Source of the DNA: Streptomyces sp. YIM 130001
GTDB taxonomy: Bacteria; Actinomycetota; Actinomycetes; Streptomycetales; Streptomycetaceae
Length of the DNA stretch: 64,000 nt
Direction: 5' to 3'
Assembly (NCBI RefSeq): GCF_003574445.1
Contig: NZ_KZ984551.1
Coordinates: 414,885-478,884, forward strand
Of the stretch, positions 8,526 to 18,042 are shown in pieces (position 1 is the first letter of the stretch; every line of letters begins with the position of its first letter). The notes beneath the pieces are model-generated. The model was not told the origin of the DNA and ran no database searches. It was given only the letters and a program-made list of their open reading frames with translations. Made by a program: the position numbers and the translations under genes.

Positions 8526-10232
8526 TCAGCGGGAGGTCTCGCTCGCGAACGCCGTGCGGTCCCCGGACGCGGGAGCCGGGACTCCGTTGGCACGGCGCGG
8601 CTGCTCGGCGGTCATCTCCGCGGCACGGGGCTTCAGCTCGGTGGCACCACCACTCTGAGGCGCGGAGGACTGCTCGAGGCCGTTGTCCATCGTGCGCGGC
8701 AGCTTCAGAGCGGCCAGTGCGCCGACGGCGAGCAGTGCGGCACTCACGTAGAGCGTCACATGCAGCCCGTGCACGAAGGACTCGCGTGCCGCGTCGCGCA
8801 GTGCCTCACCTGCTCCGCCGCCGAGCCGGGCGGCGATCTGGTAGGCCTCGCCGAGCGAGTGACCGGCCGCCTGGCCGGCTCCGGTGGGGACACCGGGCAC
8901 GGAGGTGAGGCCCGGGGCGTAGGCGGCGTTCATGACACTGCCGAGCAGGGCCGTGCCCACGCCGGCGCCGAGTTGGTACGAGGTCTCGCCGATCGCCGCG
9001 GCGCCGCCCGCCTGATGGGCGGGGGCCTCACTGAGCATCGACTCGTAGGAGCCGAAGAGTGTCGTCTGCAGGCCGAAGCCGAGGGCCACGAAACCGACGA
9101 TCAGCAGCGGCAGATTGTCGTGCGGCCCCATGAAGGTGAGGGTGAGCACGGCGGCCGCGGTGACGGTGAAGCCGACCGCGACCATCAGACGCGGGCCGAG
9201 CCGCTGCAGCAGCTTGCCGCCCACGAGCCCTGCGGCCATCGCCGCGAAGGTGAGCGGCAGCATCCTGAGGCCGGTCTCGAGCGGCGAGAGGCCGAGGACG
9301 AGCTGCAGGTACTGGGCGGCTATCAGCATCAGGCCGACCAGGGCGAGCACCGCAAGGACGACACAGCTCACCGAGGTGCCGAAGGCCGGCCGCGCGAACA
9401 GGCTCAGGTCCACGAGCGGATGCGTACGGCGCCGCTGTCGGCGTACGAAGAGCGTGAGCAGCAGGCCGCCGAGCAGCAGCGACAGCAGCGTGACGGGCGC
9501 GAACAAGCCCTGGGACGCCGCCTGCTTCACCGCGAAGACGGAGCTGAAGAGGCCCGCCGCAGCGATCAGCGCACCGACCACGTCCCAGGGACCGTCCTGC
9601 GAACCCGTCGACTCCGGCAGCAGCCAGCGGCCGACGGGGAGACTGACCAGCATCAGCGGGATGTTGATCAGGAAGACCGCGCCCCACCAGAAGTGCTCGA
9701 GCAGAAAGCCGCCGAGCAGGGGACCGCAGGCCGCACCGATCGCGGCGACCGCGCTCCAGACACCGACGGCGATGGCGCGCTCGCGCCGGTCGGGGAAGAC
9801 CTGGCGCAGGATCGACAGAGTGGCGGGCATGATCATGGCGCCGCCGACCCCGAGCAGCACCCGCGCCGCGATCAGGAGTTGAGGGGTGTGGGCGAAGGCC
9901 GCGAGAGCGGAGGCCAGACCGAAGAAGCCGTACCCGATGAGCAGGACACGCCTGCGGCCGACCCGGTCGCCGAGCGTGCCGAAGAGGATGAGCAGCGAGG
10001 CGCAGACCAAGGGATACGCGTCGACGATCCAGAGCAGCTCGATACCGCCCGGCTTGAGGTCCTCGGTGACCTCCGGAACGGCGACGTGCAGCACGGTCGC
10101 GTCGACGGCGACGAGCAGCAGACTCACGCAGAGGACGAAGAGGACCACCCAGCGATTGGCTCCGCCGGGGCTGCGCAGAAGCCGGACAAGCCCTGAAGGG
10201 CGCGCCGAAGCAGCCGCGGACGTCCCCGACAT
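8526..10232 (-). CDS. MFS drug transporter, DHA2 (14-TM) family
   Basis: 568 aa. ATG at 10232 with GGGAGG 7 nt upstream. About fourteen hydrophobic helices run from residue 28 to 525. Family motifs: motif A GDRVGRRRVLL between TM2 and TM3, motif C-like GPLLGGF in TM5, and LDATV-type TM1 (VAVDATVLHVAVPEV). The C-terminal 50 residues are a polar tail. It is a proton-driven exporter of the EmrB/QacA/SmvA type; the natural substrate cannot be read. The divergent neighbour is a membrane mannosyltransferase, with about 225 bp between them. A short inverted repeat GTGGC-GTAG-GCCAC (10380-10393) lies in this gap and might be an operator, but no TetR-type regulator gene is adjacent. Confidence 0.88.
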   Translation of the reverse strand: MSGTSAAASARPSGLVRLLRSPGGANRWVVLFVLCVSLLLVAVDATVLHVAVPEVTEDLKPGGIELLWIVDAYPLVCASLLILFGTLGDRVGRRRVLLIGYGFFGLASALAAFAHTPQLLIAARVLLGVGGAMIMPATLSILRQVFPDRRERAIAVGVWSAVAAIGAACGPLLGGFLLEHFWWGAVFLINIPLMLVSLPVGRWLLPESTGSQDGPWDVVGALIAAAGLFSSVFAVKQAASQGLFAPVTLLSLLLGGLLLTLFVRRQRRRTHPLVDLSLFARPAFGTSVSCVVLAVLALVGLMLIAAQYLQLVLGLSPLETGLRMLPLTFAAMAAGLVGGKLLQRLGPRLMVAVGFTVTAAAVLTLTFMGPHDNLPLLIVGFVALGFGLQTTLFGSYESMLSEAPAHQAGGAAAIGETSYQLGAGVGTALLGSVMNAAYAPGLTSVPGVPTGAGQAAGHSLGEAYQIAARLGGGAGEALRDAARESFVHGLHVTLYVSAALLAVGALAALKLPRTMDNGLEQSSAPQSGGATELKPRAAEMTAEQPRRANGVPAPASGDRTAFASETSR

Positions 10233-10445
10233 GTACGTACCTCCCAGTGGTCCCTCGGAGACGGCGAACCGGCGGGGTGTGCTGCACCGGACCCGGTCGC
10301 CGTTGCGAGTGAGCCGTCAGCGTACGCGAGTTCATCGCTGGTGCGGGTGGCCGATCTCTCACAGTTCGGGCACCCCGGTGTGGCGTAGGCCACTTCTTCT
10401 GCGGCTACCACGCATCCCAGGGACCGGCCGGTTGCGTACGCCGCC

Positions 10446-10451
10446 CATAAT
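10446..10451 (+). promoter_or_regulatory. -10 box of a leaderless promoter (mannosyltransferase gene)
   Basis: CATAAT ends 7 nt before the GTG start at 10459, which would place transcription start at the start codon. No ribosome binding site precedes either candidate start. Confidence 0.45.
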
Positions 10452-10458
10452 CGAGCCC

Positions 10459-11604
10459 GTGACCGATCTTGATCAACCCCCTGCACGGAACATGACGAGC
10501 GTGCTGCGCCGGGCGGCGCCCGCGCTGCTCGTCTACGCCGGGGTGCGCGCGCTCGGGATCGCGGTGCTCGCGATCTGGGGTGCGGCGGCCGGCAAGAGCC
10601 CGCACCAGCTGCTCTCCGCGCGCTGGGACTCGCTCTGGTACACCCGCGTCGCCGACCTCGGGTACGGCTACGAAGTGCGCCTGCCGGACGGGAGCGTGCA
10701 CTCGAATCTGGCCTTCTTCCCGTTGCTGCCGTGGCTGGAGCGGCTCGGCTCCGCGGTGAGTCCGCTGTCGTACGCGGACGCCGGTCTGGTGGTCAGCGCG
10801 GTCGCCTCGCTGTGCGCCGCGGGCGGGATCTTCGCGATCGCGGACCGGCTGTACGGGAGGCGGGCCGGAGTCCTGGCGGTCGCGCTGTGGGCCGTACTGC
10901 CGGTGGGTGTCGTGCAGTCCATGGCGTACAGCGAATCGCTGTTCACCGCACTGGCGGCCTGGTCGCTGTACGCGGTGCTCACCCGGCGCTGGGTGTGGGC
11001 CGGGCTGCTCGCCTCCCTCGCCGGGCTGACCCGGCCGGTGGGTGCGGCCGTGGTGGCCGCGCTCTGGGCGGTGGTGGCGGTGCAGGTCGTACGCGAACGC
11101 AGAATCGGCGTACGCCAGGCCGCCGGTGTACTGCTCGCTCCGATCGGCGCCGCGGGCTACGTGCTCTGGGTCGGACAGCGCACCGGCGACGGGCTCCTGG
11201 GCTATCTCGATGTGCAGGCCGGGTGGGGCAACGGCTTCGACGGTGGTCTGGCGTTCGCCGGTTTCATCGGCGGGAAGCTCACCGCCTTCCCGGACGCGCT
11301 GGCCGGTCTCGGCCTGATCGTCGGGGTGGCGCTGGTGATCTGGCTGTACGTGCTCGGGGTACGGCAGCGGCAGCCCCTCCCCCTTCTTGTGTACTGCGGG
11401 ATCGTCGTGGCGCTCGCGCTCTGCGCCTCGGGGTACTTCGGGTCGAAGCCGCGGCTGCTGCTGCCGGCCTTCCCCCTGCTGCTGCCGATCGCCGTCGCGC
11501 TGGCGCGATGGCGCACCTCGCGGGCGGCGGTGCTGCTGGCGGCGGTGGCGGCCGGCTCGGCGGTGTACGGGGCGATCTGGCTGCACGGTTCGGGACCGCC
11601 GTGA
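10459..11604 (+). CDS. Integral membrane mannosyltransferase-like protein (PIG-V / GT-C type)
   Basis: 381 aa. I place the start at GTG 10459 because a -10-like CATAAT sits at the right distance for a leaderless message; ATG 10492 is the alternative. Residues about 20-42 form the first helix. The loop after it holds ARWDSLWYTRVADLGYGYE and the motif NLAFFPLLPWLERL, which are the PIG-V/GT39-like luminal signature with an acidic residue near the membrane (WD). Eight or nine further helices follow. GT-C enzymes transfer mannose from a polyprenyl donor on the outer face of the membrane. The acceptor is unknown. It lies 284 bp before a PAP2 phosphatase of the type that recycles polyprenyl phosphates, so a joint role in envelope glycosylation is possible but inferred. 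Confidence 0.7.
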   Translation: MTDLDQPPARNMTSVLRRAAPALLVYAGVRALGIAVLAIWGAAAGKSPHQLLSARWDSLWYTRVADLGYGYEVRLPDGSVHSNLAFFPLLPWLERLGSAVSPLSYADAGLVVSAVASLCAAGGIFAIADRLYGRRAGVLAVALWAVLPVGVVQSMAYSESLFTALAAWSLYAVLTRRWVWAGLLASLAGLTRPVGAAVVAALWAVVAVQVVRERRIGVRQAAGVLLAPIGAAGYVLWVGQRTGDGLLGYLDVQAGWGNGFDGGLAFAGFIGGKLTAFPDALAGLGLIVGVALVIWLYVLGVRQRQPLPLLVYCGIVVALALCASGYFGSKPRLLLPAFPLLLPIAVALARWRTSRAAVLLAAVAAGSAVYGAIWLHGSGPP

Positions 11605-11875
11605 GCCGGTGCGGGGTGCGACCGGGGACCGGTGCGCGTGTCCCGCGACGGTGCCTTCCTGCCCGCGGGGAAATTCCGTACATGGTTCCGGTGAACGAAT
11701 TCATACGTCCAGGAAAACCCGCCACTGAAATGATCAGCGGAATTGCGCAAAGGAACTCGATGTGACTTCCCGCAATTCCTCGACCTGCGGGAATAAGCGC
11801 CTCCCTGAGATCAATCCCACATCACATCGTCATCACGAACCCCCTGCCTGTCCCTGATTTGGCACTCACCCGCTG

Positions 11876-11881
11876 TAGCGT
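11876..11881 (+). promoter_or_regulatory. -10 box of a leaderless promoter (PAP2 gene)
   Basis: TAGCGT lies 7 nt before the GTG start at 11889 and fits the actinobacterial TAnnnT consensus. No clear -35 hexamer was found at 17-18 bp. Confidence 0.45.
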
Positions 11882-11888
11882 CGATTCA

Positions 11889-12899
11889 GTGCGTACCAAA
11901 CGTTGCCTCACCCGTCTGGACCGGCTCTTCGCCCGGCTAGACCGTGAGCCCGAACGGCCGGCCAACCTTGAACCGCCGAGGATGAGCCGGCACCGGATCG
12001 TCCTGCTCGGCTCGACGCTGGTCTTCTACGCCCTCATCGTCATCGCCGTCATCAACACCTCGTGGCTGGTGCGGCTCGACTGGCAGCTGATGTTCTTCCG
12101 GCCCTACCAGCAGTGGCCGGAACTGCACGCGTTCATCGACTACTACGTCGTACTCGGCCAGCGCGGTCCGACCGCAGTGATGGTGGCCGCCTGGCTGGGC
12201 TGGCGCTCGTGGCGTCAGCACACACTGCGTCCGCTGCTGATGCTCGGCACCTCGCTGCTGCTGCTCAACCTCACGGTGGGCGCCGCAAAGCTCAGCATGG
12301 GGCGGCTCGGTCCGCACTACGCCACCACCATCGGCTCCAACGAGATGTGGCTGACCGGCGACATATTTCCCTCGGGCCACACCGCCAACGCCGTGGTGAC
12401 CTGGGGCATCCTGGCCTATCTGGCGTCCACGCCGTCGGCCAGGCGTTATCTCTCGGCGCTGTCCGCGGTGGTCGCGCTCGGGGTCGGGCTCGCCACCGTG
12501 TATCTGGGGACGCACTGGCTGAGCGACGTGATGCTCGGCTGGGCGGCGGGGGTGCTGATCCTGCTGGCTCTGCCGTGGTTCGAGCCGCTGATCACCCGGG
12601 CCGAGGCCTGGCTGCTGGCGGCGCGCGACCGGATCCTCGACCGGTACCGGCGCGGACCAGCGGCCGGCAGTTCCGAGCCCGGCCCGTCCCCGGTGCCCCA
12701 GCCGGTGCCGGCCGGCGGCGAGCTCGCCGCCCGCGAGACGTCCAACCCGCACGCGGCACGCGGCGGCACACACCTGAACCAGCGCACCCACGTGGTGCGT
12801 TCGGAGCGCACCACGGTCACTCCGGCCGGCAGCCGCCGGGCGCCGCACCCGGACCACGTCGGGCGCGCCGCTCCCGTACGGCCGCTGACCGGCGGCTGA
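11889..12899 (+). CDS. PAP2-family phosphatase, membrane-bound
   Basis: 336 aa from GTG 11889; the choice rests on the -10 box TAGCGT 7 nt upstream and lack of an SD. Helices begin at about residue 35. The phosphatase motifs are present in modified form: KLSMGRLGP (C1), FPSGHTANAV (C2, with the proton-donor histidine) and GTHWLSDVMLGW (C3, with the nucleophile histidine and aspartate). The C-terminal 90 residues are a proline/arginine-rich cytoplasmic tail unusual in length. PAP2 enzymes hydrolyse lipid phosphates such as undecaprenyl diphosphate, phosphatidic acid or decaprenyl-phosphoryl sugars. The exact substrate is not readable. It is followed by a strong hairpin shared with the convergent I78 inhibitor gene. 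Confidence 0.85.
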   Translation: MRTKRCLTRLDRLFARLDREPERPANLEPPRMSRHRIVLLGSTLVFYALIVIAVINTSWLVRLDWQLMFFRPYQQWPELHAFIDYYVVLGQRGPTAVMVAAWLGWRSWRQHTLRPLLMLGTSLLLLNLTVGAAKLSMGRLGPHYATTIGSNEMWLTGDIFPSGHTANAVVTWGILAYLASTPSARRYLSALSAVVALGVGLATVYLGTHWLSDVMLGWAAGVLILLALPWFEPLITRAEAWLLAARDRILDRYRRGPAAGSSEPGPSPVPQPVPAGGELAARETSNPHAARGGTHLNQRTHVVRSERTTVTPAGSRRAPHPDHVGRAAPVRPLTGG

Positions 12900-12943
12900 G
12901 CACATGGACCGCGGGGACGGTACGCACAGCCTCTCCCCCGCAG

Positions 12944-12984
12944 GCGCGGGCCCCGGCGTTCCACACGGAAGCCGGGGCCCGCGC
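12944..12984. terminator. Bidirectional hairpin terminator
   Basis: GCGCGGGCCCCGGC (12944-12957) pairs perfectly with GCCGGGGCCCGCGC (12971-12984), and TTCC-ACAC-GGAA extends it inside. It separates convergent genes ending at 12899 and 12993. Confidence 0.8.
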
Positions 12985-12992
12985 TCGTACGC

Positions 12993-13208
12993 TCAGCCCT
13001 TCCAGCAGCGGGTCACGGTGCCGTCGCTGACCTCGAAGTTCAGCCGTCCCGAGCGGTACTCCATCGTGATGATCGCGCCGGGCGGCAGTGCTCTGACGGT
13101 GCTCCAGCCACGCTCGCGCGCCTGGCCTTCGGCCGCTTCTGCGGCCAGCCCGACGTAGCTGTCGAGGGCGTCCTGCGGGTCTGCGGGCGGTGTCGGTATC
13201 GGTGCCAT
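12993..13208 (-). CDS. I78-family peptidase inhibitor-like small protein
   Basis: 71 aa. ATG at 13208 with GGTGG upstream. The C-terminal half, PPGAIITMEYRSGRLNFEVSDG followed by TVTRCWKG, matches the potato-inhibitor-like I78 fold (PG-x-x-x-T-x-D/E-Y-x-x-x-R-L-N), and GWSTVRALP precedes it. The family inhibits serine proteases of the subtilisin/chymotrypsin type. There is no signal peptide, so it would act in the cytoplasm. A link with the two streptogrisins 8 kb away is only a suggestion. Confidence 0.75.
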   Translation of the reverse strand: MAPIPTPPADPQDALDSYVGLAAEAAEGQARERGWSTVRALPPGAIITMEYRSGRLNFEVSDGTVTRCWKG

Positions 13209-13569
13209 GTCGCCACCGTAGGCGGACCTGGGCGACGGGGGAAACAGCAGCGGGTAACCGCTCGCGTTCCGGTTCCCGTAGCGTGCCGGTCACGCTTGTG
13301 TCACAGCGTCCCGGGTGGTGTTCATTCATGGAACGGCCCTCTGTACGAACGGAATCGAATTCCGGGAACGCGTTCCCCGGGAAGCGGTCACCGACAATCG
13401 GACGAGTCGGTTCCTGGCTCGCGGAACCGGCGTTCGCGGAGCGGTCCGCGCGAGCGTGGAATTCCGACGGGCGTGCGTTATCGGCGAGTTGGAGTTCCGT
13501 GGAGTTCCGCTTCGGAAAGCGTCGGGGCACTCAGGGAGGTGAGGCGCATCGACCCGTTGCGTGTCCCTG
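13209..13569. other. Intergenic region rich in GGAA/TTCC palindromes
   Basis: No gene supported; the short open frames here have no ribosome binding site or recognisable product. A perfect 14-bp palindrome GGGAACGCGTTCCC lies at 13364-13377. Nearby are CGCGGA-GCGG-TCCGCG, GGAATTCC near 13459, and two direct copies of GGAGTTCCG near 13490-13510. It is upstream of the I78 gene and downstream of the WYL regulator gene (both minus strand). Confidence 0.5.
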
Positions 13570-14550
13570 TCACCCGGGCTCCGGTGACCGGTCGAGAGCA
13601 CGGGTCAGGCGGTCCCTCGTCGCCCTGACGTGATCGGCGAGCGCGGCCGGTTCGAGGATCTCGAACTCGAAGCCCATGAGGGCGAGATGGATCACCATGA
13701 CCTCCAGGCTCGGGGCGCCGGTGCGCAGCAGACAGGTGTCCGGGCCCTCTTCCTCGAGTACACCGGCCGACGGACTGACCTCGCGGGCCGCATCGGCGAG
13801 CGGCACCAGGAGCCGGACCAGCGCCTGTTCCGGGTACACGGAATTGGAGACGCCCTGCGAGACGTAGGCGGCGAGGTCCTCGGAGGGCGGGGTGCGGGGC
13901 GGGAAGCGCGGACCGTGCGGGGGCTTGGGGGTGATGCGGTCGGCGCGGAAGGTGCGCCAGCCGTCGCGGTCCAGGTCCCAGGCGACCAGGTACCAGCGGC
14001 GTTCGGTGCAGACCAGACGGTGCGGCTCGACGGTTCTGCGGGAGGTGTCGCCGCCGTGGTTGCGGTATTCGAAGCGGAGCCGTTCGTTGTCGCGGCAGGC
14101 GGCAGCCAGTTCGGTGAGGATCTCCGGGTGGACCGCGGCGAGGCCCGGGCCGCCGCGCAGCATCGGGACGGTGAAGTCGTTGAGGGTGCCCACCCTGCGG
14201 CGCAGCCGGCTCGGCAGTACCTGCTCCAGTTTGGAGAGCGCCCGTACCGAGGTCTCGCCGATGCCCTCGATGCCCTGGCCCGCCGCGGTACGCAGCCCCA
14301 CGGCGACGGCGACCGCCTCGTCGTCGTCAAGGAGCAGCGGCGGCATCTCGGAGCCGACGCCGAGCTGGTAGCCGCCGCCGGTGCCGGGGCTGGCGTTGAC
14401 CGGGTAGCCGAGCTCACGCAGCCGGTCGACGTCGCGCCGTACGGTGCGCGGGGTGACGCCGAGGCGGTCGGCGAGGTCGCCGCCGGACCACTCGCGGTGG
14501 GCCTGCAGCAGTGAGAGCAGGCGCAGCAGTCGTGCCGAGGTCTCCAACAT
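13570..14550 (-). CDS. WYL-domain transcriptional regulator (YafY/DeoR-like HTH)
   Basis: 326 aa from ATG 14550. Residues 1-60 are a winged helix-turn-helix (RLLRLLSLLQAHREWSGGDLADR, then GVTPRTVRRDVDRLRELGYPV). The WYL domain runs from about 135 to 240, with an atypical signature (RLVCTERRWYLVAWDLDRDGWRTFRADRI), and a WCX extension fills the C-terminus. WYL proteins sense nucleic-acid or nucleotide ligands and often control DNA repair, phage defence or metabolic genes. The next gene on the same strand ends 70 bp upstream and starts on a different subject, so its targets cannot be deduced. Assignment to the family is secure. Confidence 0.88.
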   Translation of the reverse strand: MLETSARLLRLLSLLQAHREWSGGDLADRLGVTPRTVRRDVDRLRELGYPVNASPGTGGGYQLGVGSEMPPLLLDDDEAVAVAVGLRTAAGQGIEGIGETSVRALSKLEQVLPSRLRRRVGTLNDFTVPMLRGGPGLAAVHPEILTELAAACRDNERLRFEYRNHGGDTSRRTVEPHRLVCTERRWYLVAWDLDRDGWRTFRADRITPKPPHGPRFPPRTPPSEDLAAYVSQGVSNSVYPEQALVRLLVPLADAAREVSPSAGVLEEEGPDTCLLRTGAPSLEVMVIHLALMGFEFEILEPAALADHVRATRDRLTRALDRSPEPG

Positions 14551-14620
14551 GGGCCGAGTCTGCCAGCCCTTGCGGACAGGGACGTTCCGCAAGGGCCGGC
14601 ACCGGTCGGAGCGGCCGCTG

Positions 14621-15469
14621 TCAGCCGACCGCCCGGACACGGATCGCGAGGTCGTTGTCGTGCGTGTAGTACGGACCGGCCTCGAGCAACGTGTCCCGGC
14701 TCTCCTGGCGGCCCAGGCTGGAGGCCGGGTAGCTGAAGATCTGCTTCTTCTCGGCGACGTCGTCGAGCAGCCGTGCCACGCGCACCGAGGGGCCGGTCGC
14801 GCCCGCCGGCCGCAGCCACAGGTCCCAGGGGCCTTCGCGTTCGGCGAGCGCCCGGTAGTCGATCGTCCAGGCGAACCCCGGCCCCTCGGTGCCGAGTTCG
14901 CCGCGGTGCACGAGGGACGGCTGGTGGCGATGGCGGGCCTCCGCGTGGGCGGCCGGGCCGAGCGCCGTTCCGTAGACCCGGCCGCTGACGGTCAGTTCAT
15001 GGCCGCAGACCGCGAGTTCACCGGCCTCGGCGTGCGGGGCGCGGTGCCAGGCGCGGACGGTGAGATTGCCGTGCTTGGTGGCGTACGGGATGCGTACCGC
15101 GACGTGTCCGCGGGCACCGCTGGGCGCGCGGTCGACCAGCGAACGCAGGTCGTTGACGCCGGGCACCAGGCGTCGGGGCGTACGGTCCCCGTGCTCGACG
15201 GAGGCGTCCCAGCGGCCCTCGGGCAGGCCGACGCTACTGGGCAGCACAGCACGGAGCCGCCCCTCGGCCACCGGGGTCAGCGGCAGCCGCACCTCATCGT
15301 CCGTGCCGCGCAGGCGGAGCAACAGGTGCGCGGGGACCGCCGAGCGGTGGCCACCCGGCTCGCGCACGTCGAAGGTCAGCCCTCCGGCCGAGTCGGCCAC
15401 GCAGTCGGCGGTCGGCGGCACGGTGGGCTCCCGGTCGGTCTTGTCGGCGTGCGGCGTGGCCAAGGTCAT
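14621..15469 (-). CDS. Hypothetical protein coupled to a glycosyltransferase
   Basis: 282 aa. Not recognised with certainty. ATG 15469 overlaps the stop of the upstream glycosyltransferase (ATGA), so the two are translated together. The sequence is soluble, without signal peptide or membrane helix, and has a beta-rich look. Three similar stretches can be seen: LLLRLRGTDDEVRLPLTP near residue 50, HVAVRIPYATKHGNLTVRAWHR near 120, and a C-terminal ending ESRDTLLEAGPYYTHDNDLAIRVRA. WDLWLRP near 225 recalls domains attached to wall-teichoic-acid or glycan-polymer synthases that recognise polymers. I infer a carbohydrate-related accessory role for the GT4 partner; the reaction is unknown. Confidence 0.7.
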   Translation of the reverse strand: MTLATPHADKTDREPTVPPTADCVADSAGGLTFDVREPGGHRSAVPAHLLLRLRGTDDEVRLPLTPVAEGRLRAVLPSSVGLPEGRWDASVEHGDRTPRRLVPGVNDLRSLVDRAPSGARGHVAVRIPYATKHGNLTVRAWHRAPHAEAGELAVCGHELTVSGRVYGTALGPAAHAEARHRHQPSLVHRGELGTEGPGFAWTIDYRALAEREGPWDLWLRPAGATGPSVRVARLLDDVAEKKQIFSYPASSLGRQESRDTLLEAGPYYTHDNDLAIRVRAVG

Positions 15470-16737
15470 CTCGTACCCCTCCGGTTCAGGGCGGTGCGGC
15501 CGGCGTCACGCGCCACGTACGCACCGCCGAGCAGTGCGCCCCGCGCACGGTGCAGGCTGCCGCGCATCCGGCCGAGCCGGCTTCCGCGGCGGCCGTTCGC
15601 GACGAGCTGGTGGAAGAGCGACTCGTACCGGTCGGCGATACGGGTGGGGTCGAAGCGCTCGGAGTCCGCGAGCGCCGCGTGCGACATCCGCTCGCGCAGC
15701 GGGTCGTCGTTGATCAGCTCGAGGAGTCCGCGGGAGATGGCGGGGACGTCGCCGACGGGGACGAGACGTCCGTCGACACCGTTGTCGATGATCTCGCCGG
15801 GCCCGTGCGGGCAGTTCGTGGAAACCACGGGCAGTCCGCAGCGCATGGCCTCGACGATCGTCATGCCGAACGATTCGAGGCTGGAGGTGACGGCCGCGAT
15901 CGACCCCTTGGCCCACTCCGGGTCGATGGGGTGCGCGGGTCCCATCAGGAACACGTGGTTGTACAGGCCGAGTTCATCGATGAGGGAGCGCAGCCGGTCC
16001 TTCTGCACGCCGCCGCCGTAGATCCGCAGCCGCCAGTCGGGCCGTTCCCTGCGGACCTGGTCGAAGGCCCGCACCAGGAGGTCGTACCGCTTGACGGGAG
16101 CGAGCCGGCCGGCTGCGACCACCCACTTCCCGGAGCCGTCGGTGGGGGCGACGCCGGGTACGGGCACCGGATTGGGCAGGGCCTGGACGCGTACGCCCGG
16201 CAGTCGCATCCGCCTGCGGTAGGCGGCCGCGTCCGCCTCGGTGGTGGTGGTGAGGGCGTCGAGGCGCGGGTACACCGCGCGCAACTGGCTGCGCAGGGCC
16301 CGGGAATGGCTGTCCAGGGTGAGGTGCTCCTGGCCGATCCGGAGCGGGCCGTGACGGGTCTGGCGGGCCAGGTGGACGTTGAGTCCGGGGCGGGTGCCGA
16401 TGACGACATCGGCGTCGGTGGTTGCGAGGTGGTGGGCGAGCCGTTGGTCGGTCAGCTCGCTGTACTGGTCGAACCGCCCCTCGGCGGACGGGAAGTGACG
16501 TGCGGGACGGCGGTGGTCGGCGCTGTCTCCCTCGTACCCGGCGGTGCCCTTGCGCTGATCGACGAGATGCCGGACGCGGACCCGGTCGGAAGGTGCGAAG
16601 ACCGGGGCGTCGCGGTGCCGGTGCACCGAGACGATCTCGACGTCGTGCTGCTCGGCCAGGGTGTTGGCCAGGTTGTACGTGGTGCGGATCGTCCCCCCGA
16701 TTCCGTACGCGTTGTGTATGAGGAATGAGATGTGCAT
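15466..16737 (-). CDS. Glycosyltransferase family 4
   Basis: 423 aa from ATG 16737. GT-B fold. The N-terminal Rossmann half begins MHISFLIHNAYGIGGTIRTTYNLAN, with the glycine-rich acceptor-side loop. The C-terminal half holds VVAAGRLAPVKRYDLLVRAF and the E-x7-E donor motif in SSLESFGMTIVEAMRCGLPVVST, where Glu residues bind the nucleotide sugar. The last 50 residues are basic (RRGSRLGRMRGSLHRARG), consistent with contact with the membrane surface. It transfers a sugar with retention of configuration; donor and acceptor are unknown. First gene of a two-gene operon with the hypothetical protein that overlaps it. The 314-bp upstream gap presumably contains its promoter. Confidence 0.88.
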   Translation of the reverse strand: MHISFLIHNAYGIGGTIRTTYNLANTLAEQHDVEIVSVHRHRDAPVFAPSDRVRVRHLVDQRKGTAGYEGDSADHRRPARHFPSAEGRFDQYSELTDQRLAHHLATTDADVVIGTRPGLNVHLARQTRHGPLRIGQEHLTLDSHSRALRSQLRAVYPRLDALTTTTEADAAAYRRRMRLPGVRVQALPNPVPVPGVAPTDGSGKWVVAAGRLAPVKRYDLLVRAFDQVRRERPDWRLRIYGGGVQKDRLRSLIDELGLYNHVFLMGPAHPIDPEWAKGSIAAVTSSLESFGMTIVEAMRCGLPVVSTNCPHGPGEIIDNGVDGRLVPVGDVPAISRGLLELINDDPLRERMSHAALADSERFDPTRIADRYESLFHQLVANGRRGSRLGRMRGSLHRARGALLGGAYVARDAGRTALNRRGTR

Positions 16738-17051
16738 AGGTCCCCGTATCCCATGATTCCGTGCGGACAGTCCCCCGAAGTCCGCCTAGCACTGGGTCAG
16801 ACCGCATTCGGGATACGAGGGTTGGGTCCCAACATCATCTTGTGCTGGAACGGTTGCGCCATCGATAGACGGAAATGGGAACCCATGGGGCGCTACGTGC
16901 ATCAGAGGGTGCCGCGCAGGTGACCGGGCGACCGCCGTAGCGCCTGGTGGGGCCGGCCTCTCGCTCCTCTTACGGAGGCGGGCGAGACCCGCAACGGGCG
17001 GGGCGGGACGGTCGGACCGTCCTGCCCCGCCCGCCCGTTGCGGCCGTCGGG
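16738..17051. other. Intergenic region upstream of the GT4 operon
   Basis: No gene. The GT4 promoter should lie here on the minus strand, but I see no confident -10/-35 pair. CGTATCCC (16745-16752) and GGGATACG (16810-16817) form a widely spaced inverted repeat. The distal end holds the Rpf-gene terminator (16989-17043). Confidence 0.4.
16989..17043 (-). terminator. Long GC hairpin terminator after the Rpf/LysM gene
   Basis: CCGCAACGGGCGGG at 16989 pairs with CCCGCCCGTTGCGG ending at 17043, and the stem continues inward with one bulge through GGGACGGTC/GACCGTCCT. It starts 9 bp past the stop codon at 17052. No U-tract. Confidence 0.75.

Positions 17052-18042
<991 letters not shown>

Noticed and set aside
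13296..13628. Small plus-strand open frames in the 13.2-13.6 kb gap
   Set aside because: No ribosome binding site, several frames equally open, and the products look like translated palindromes.
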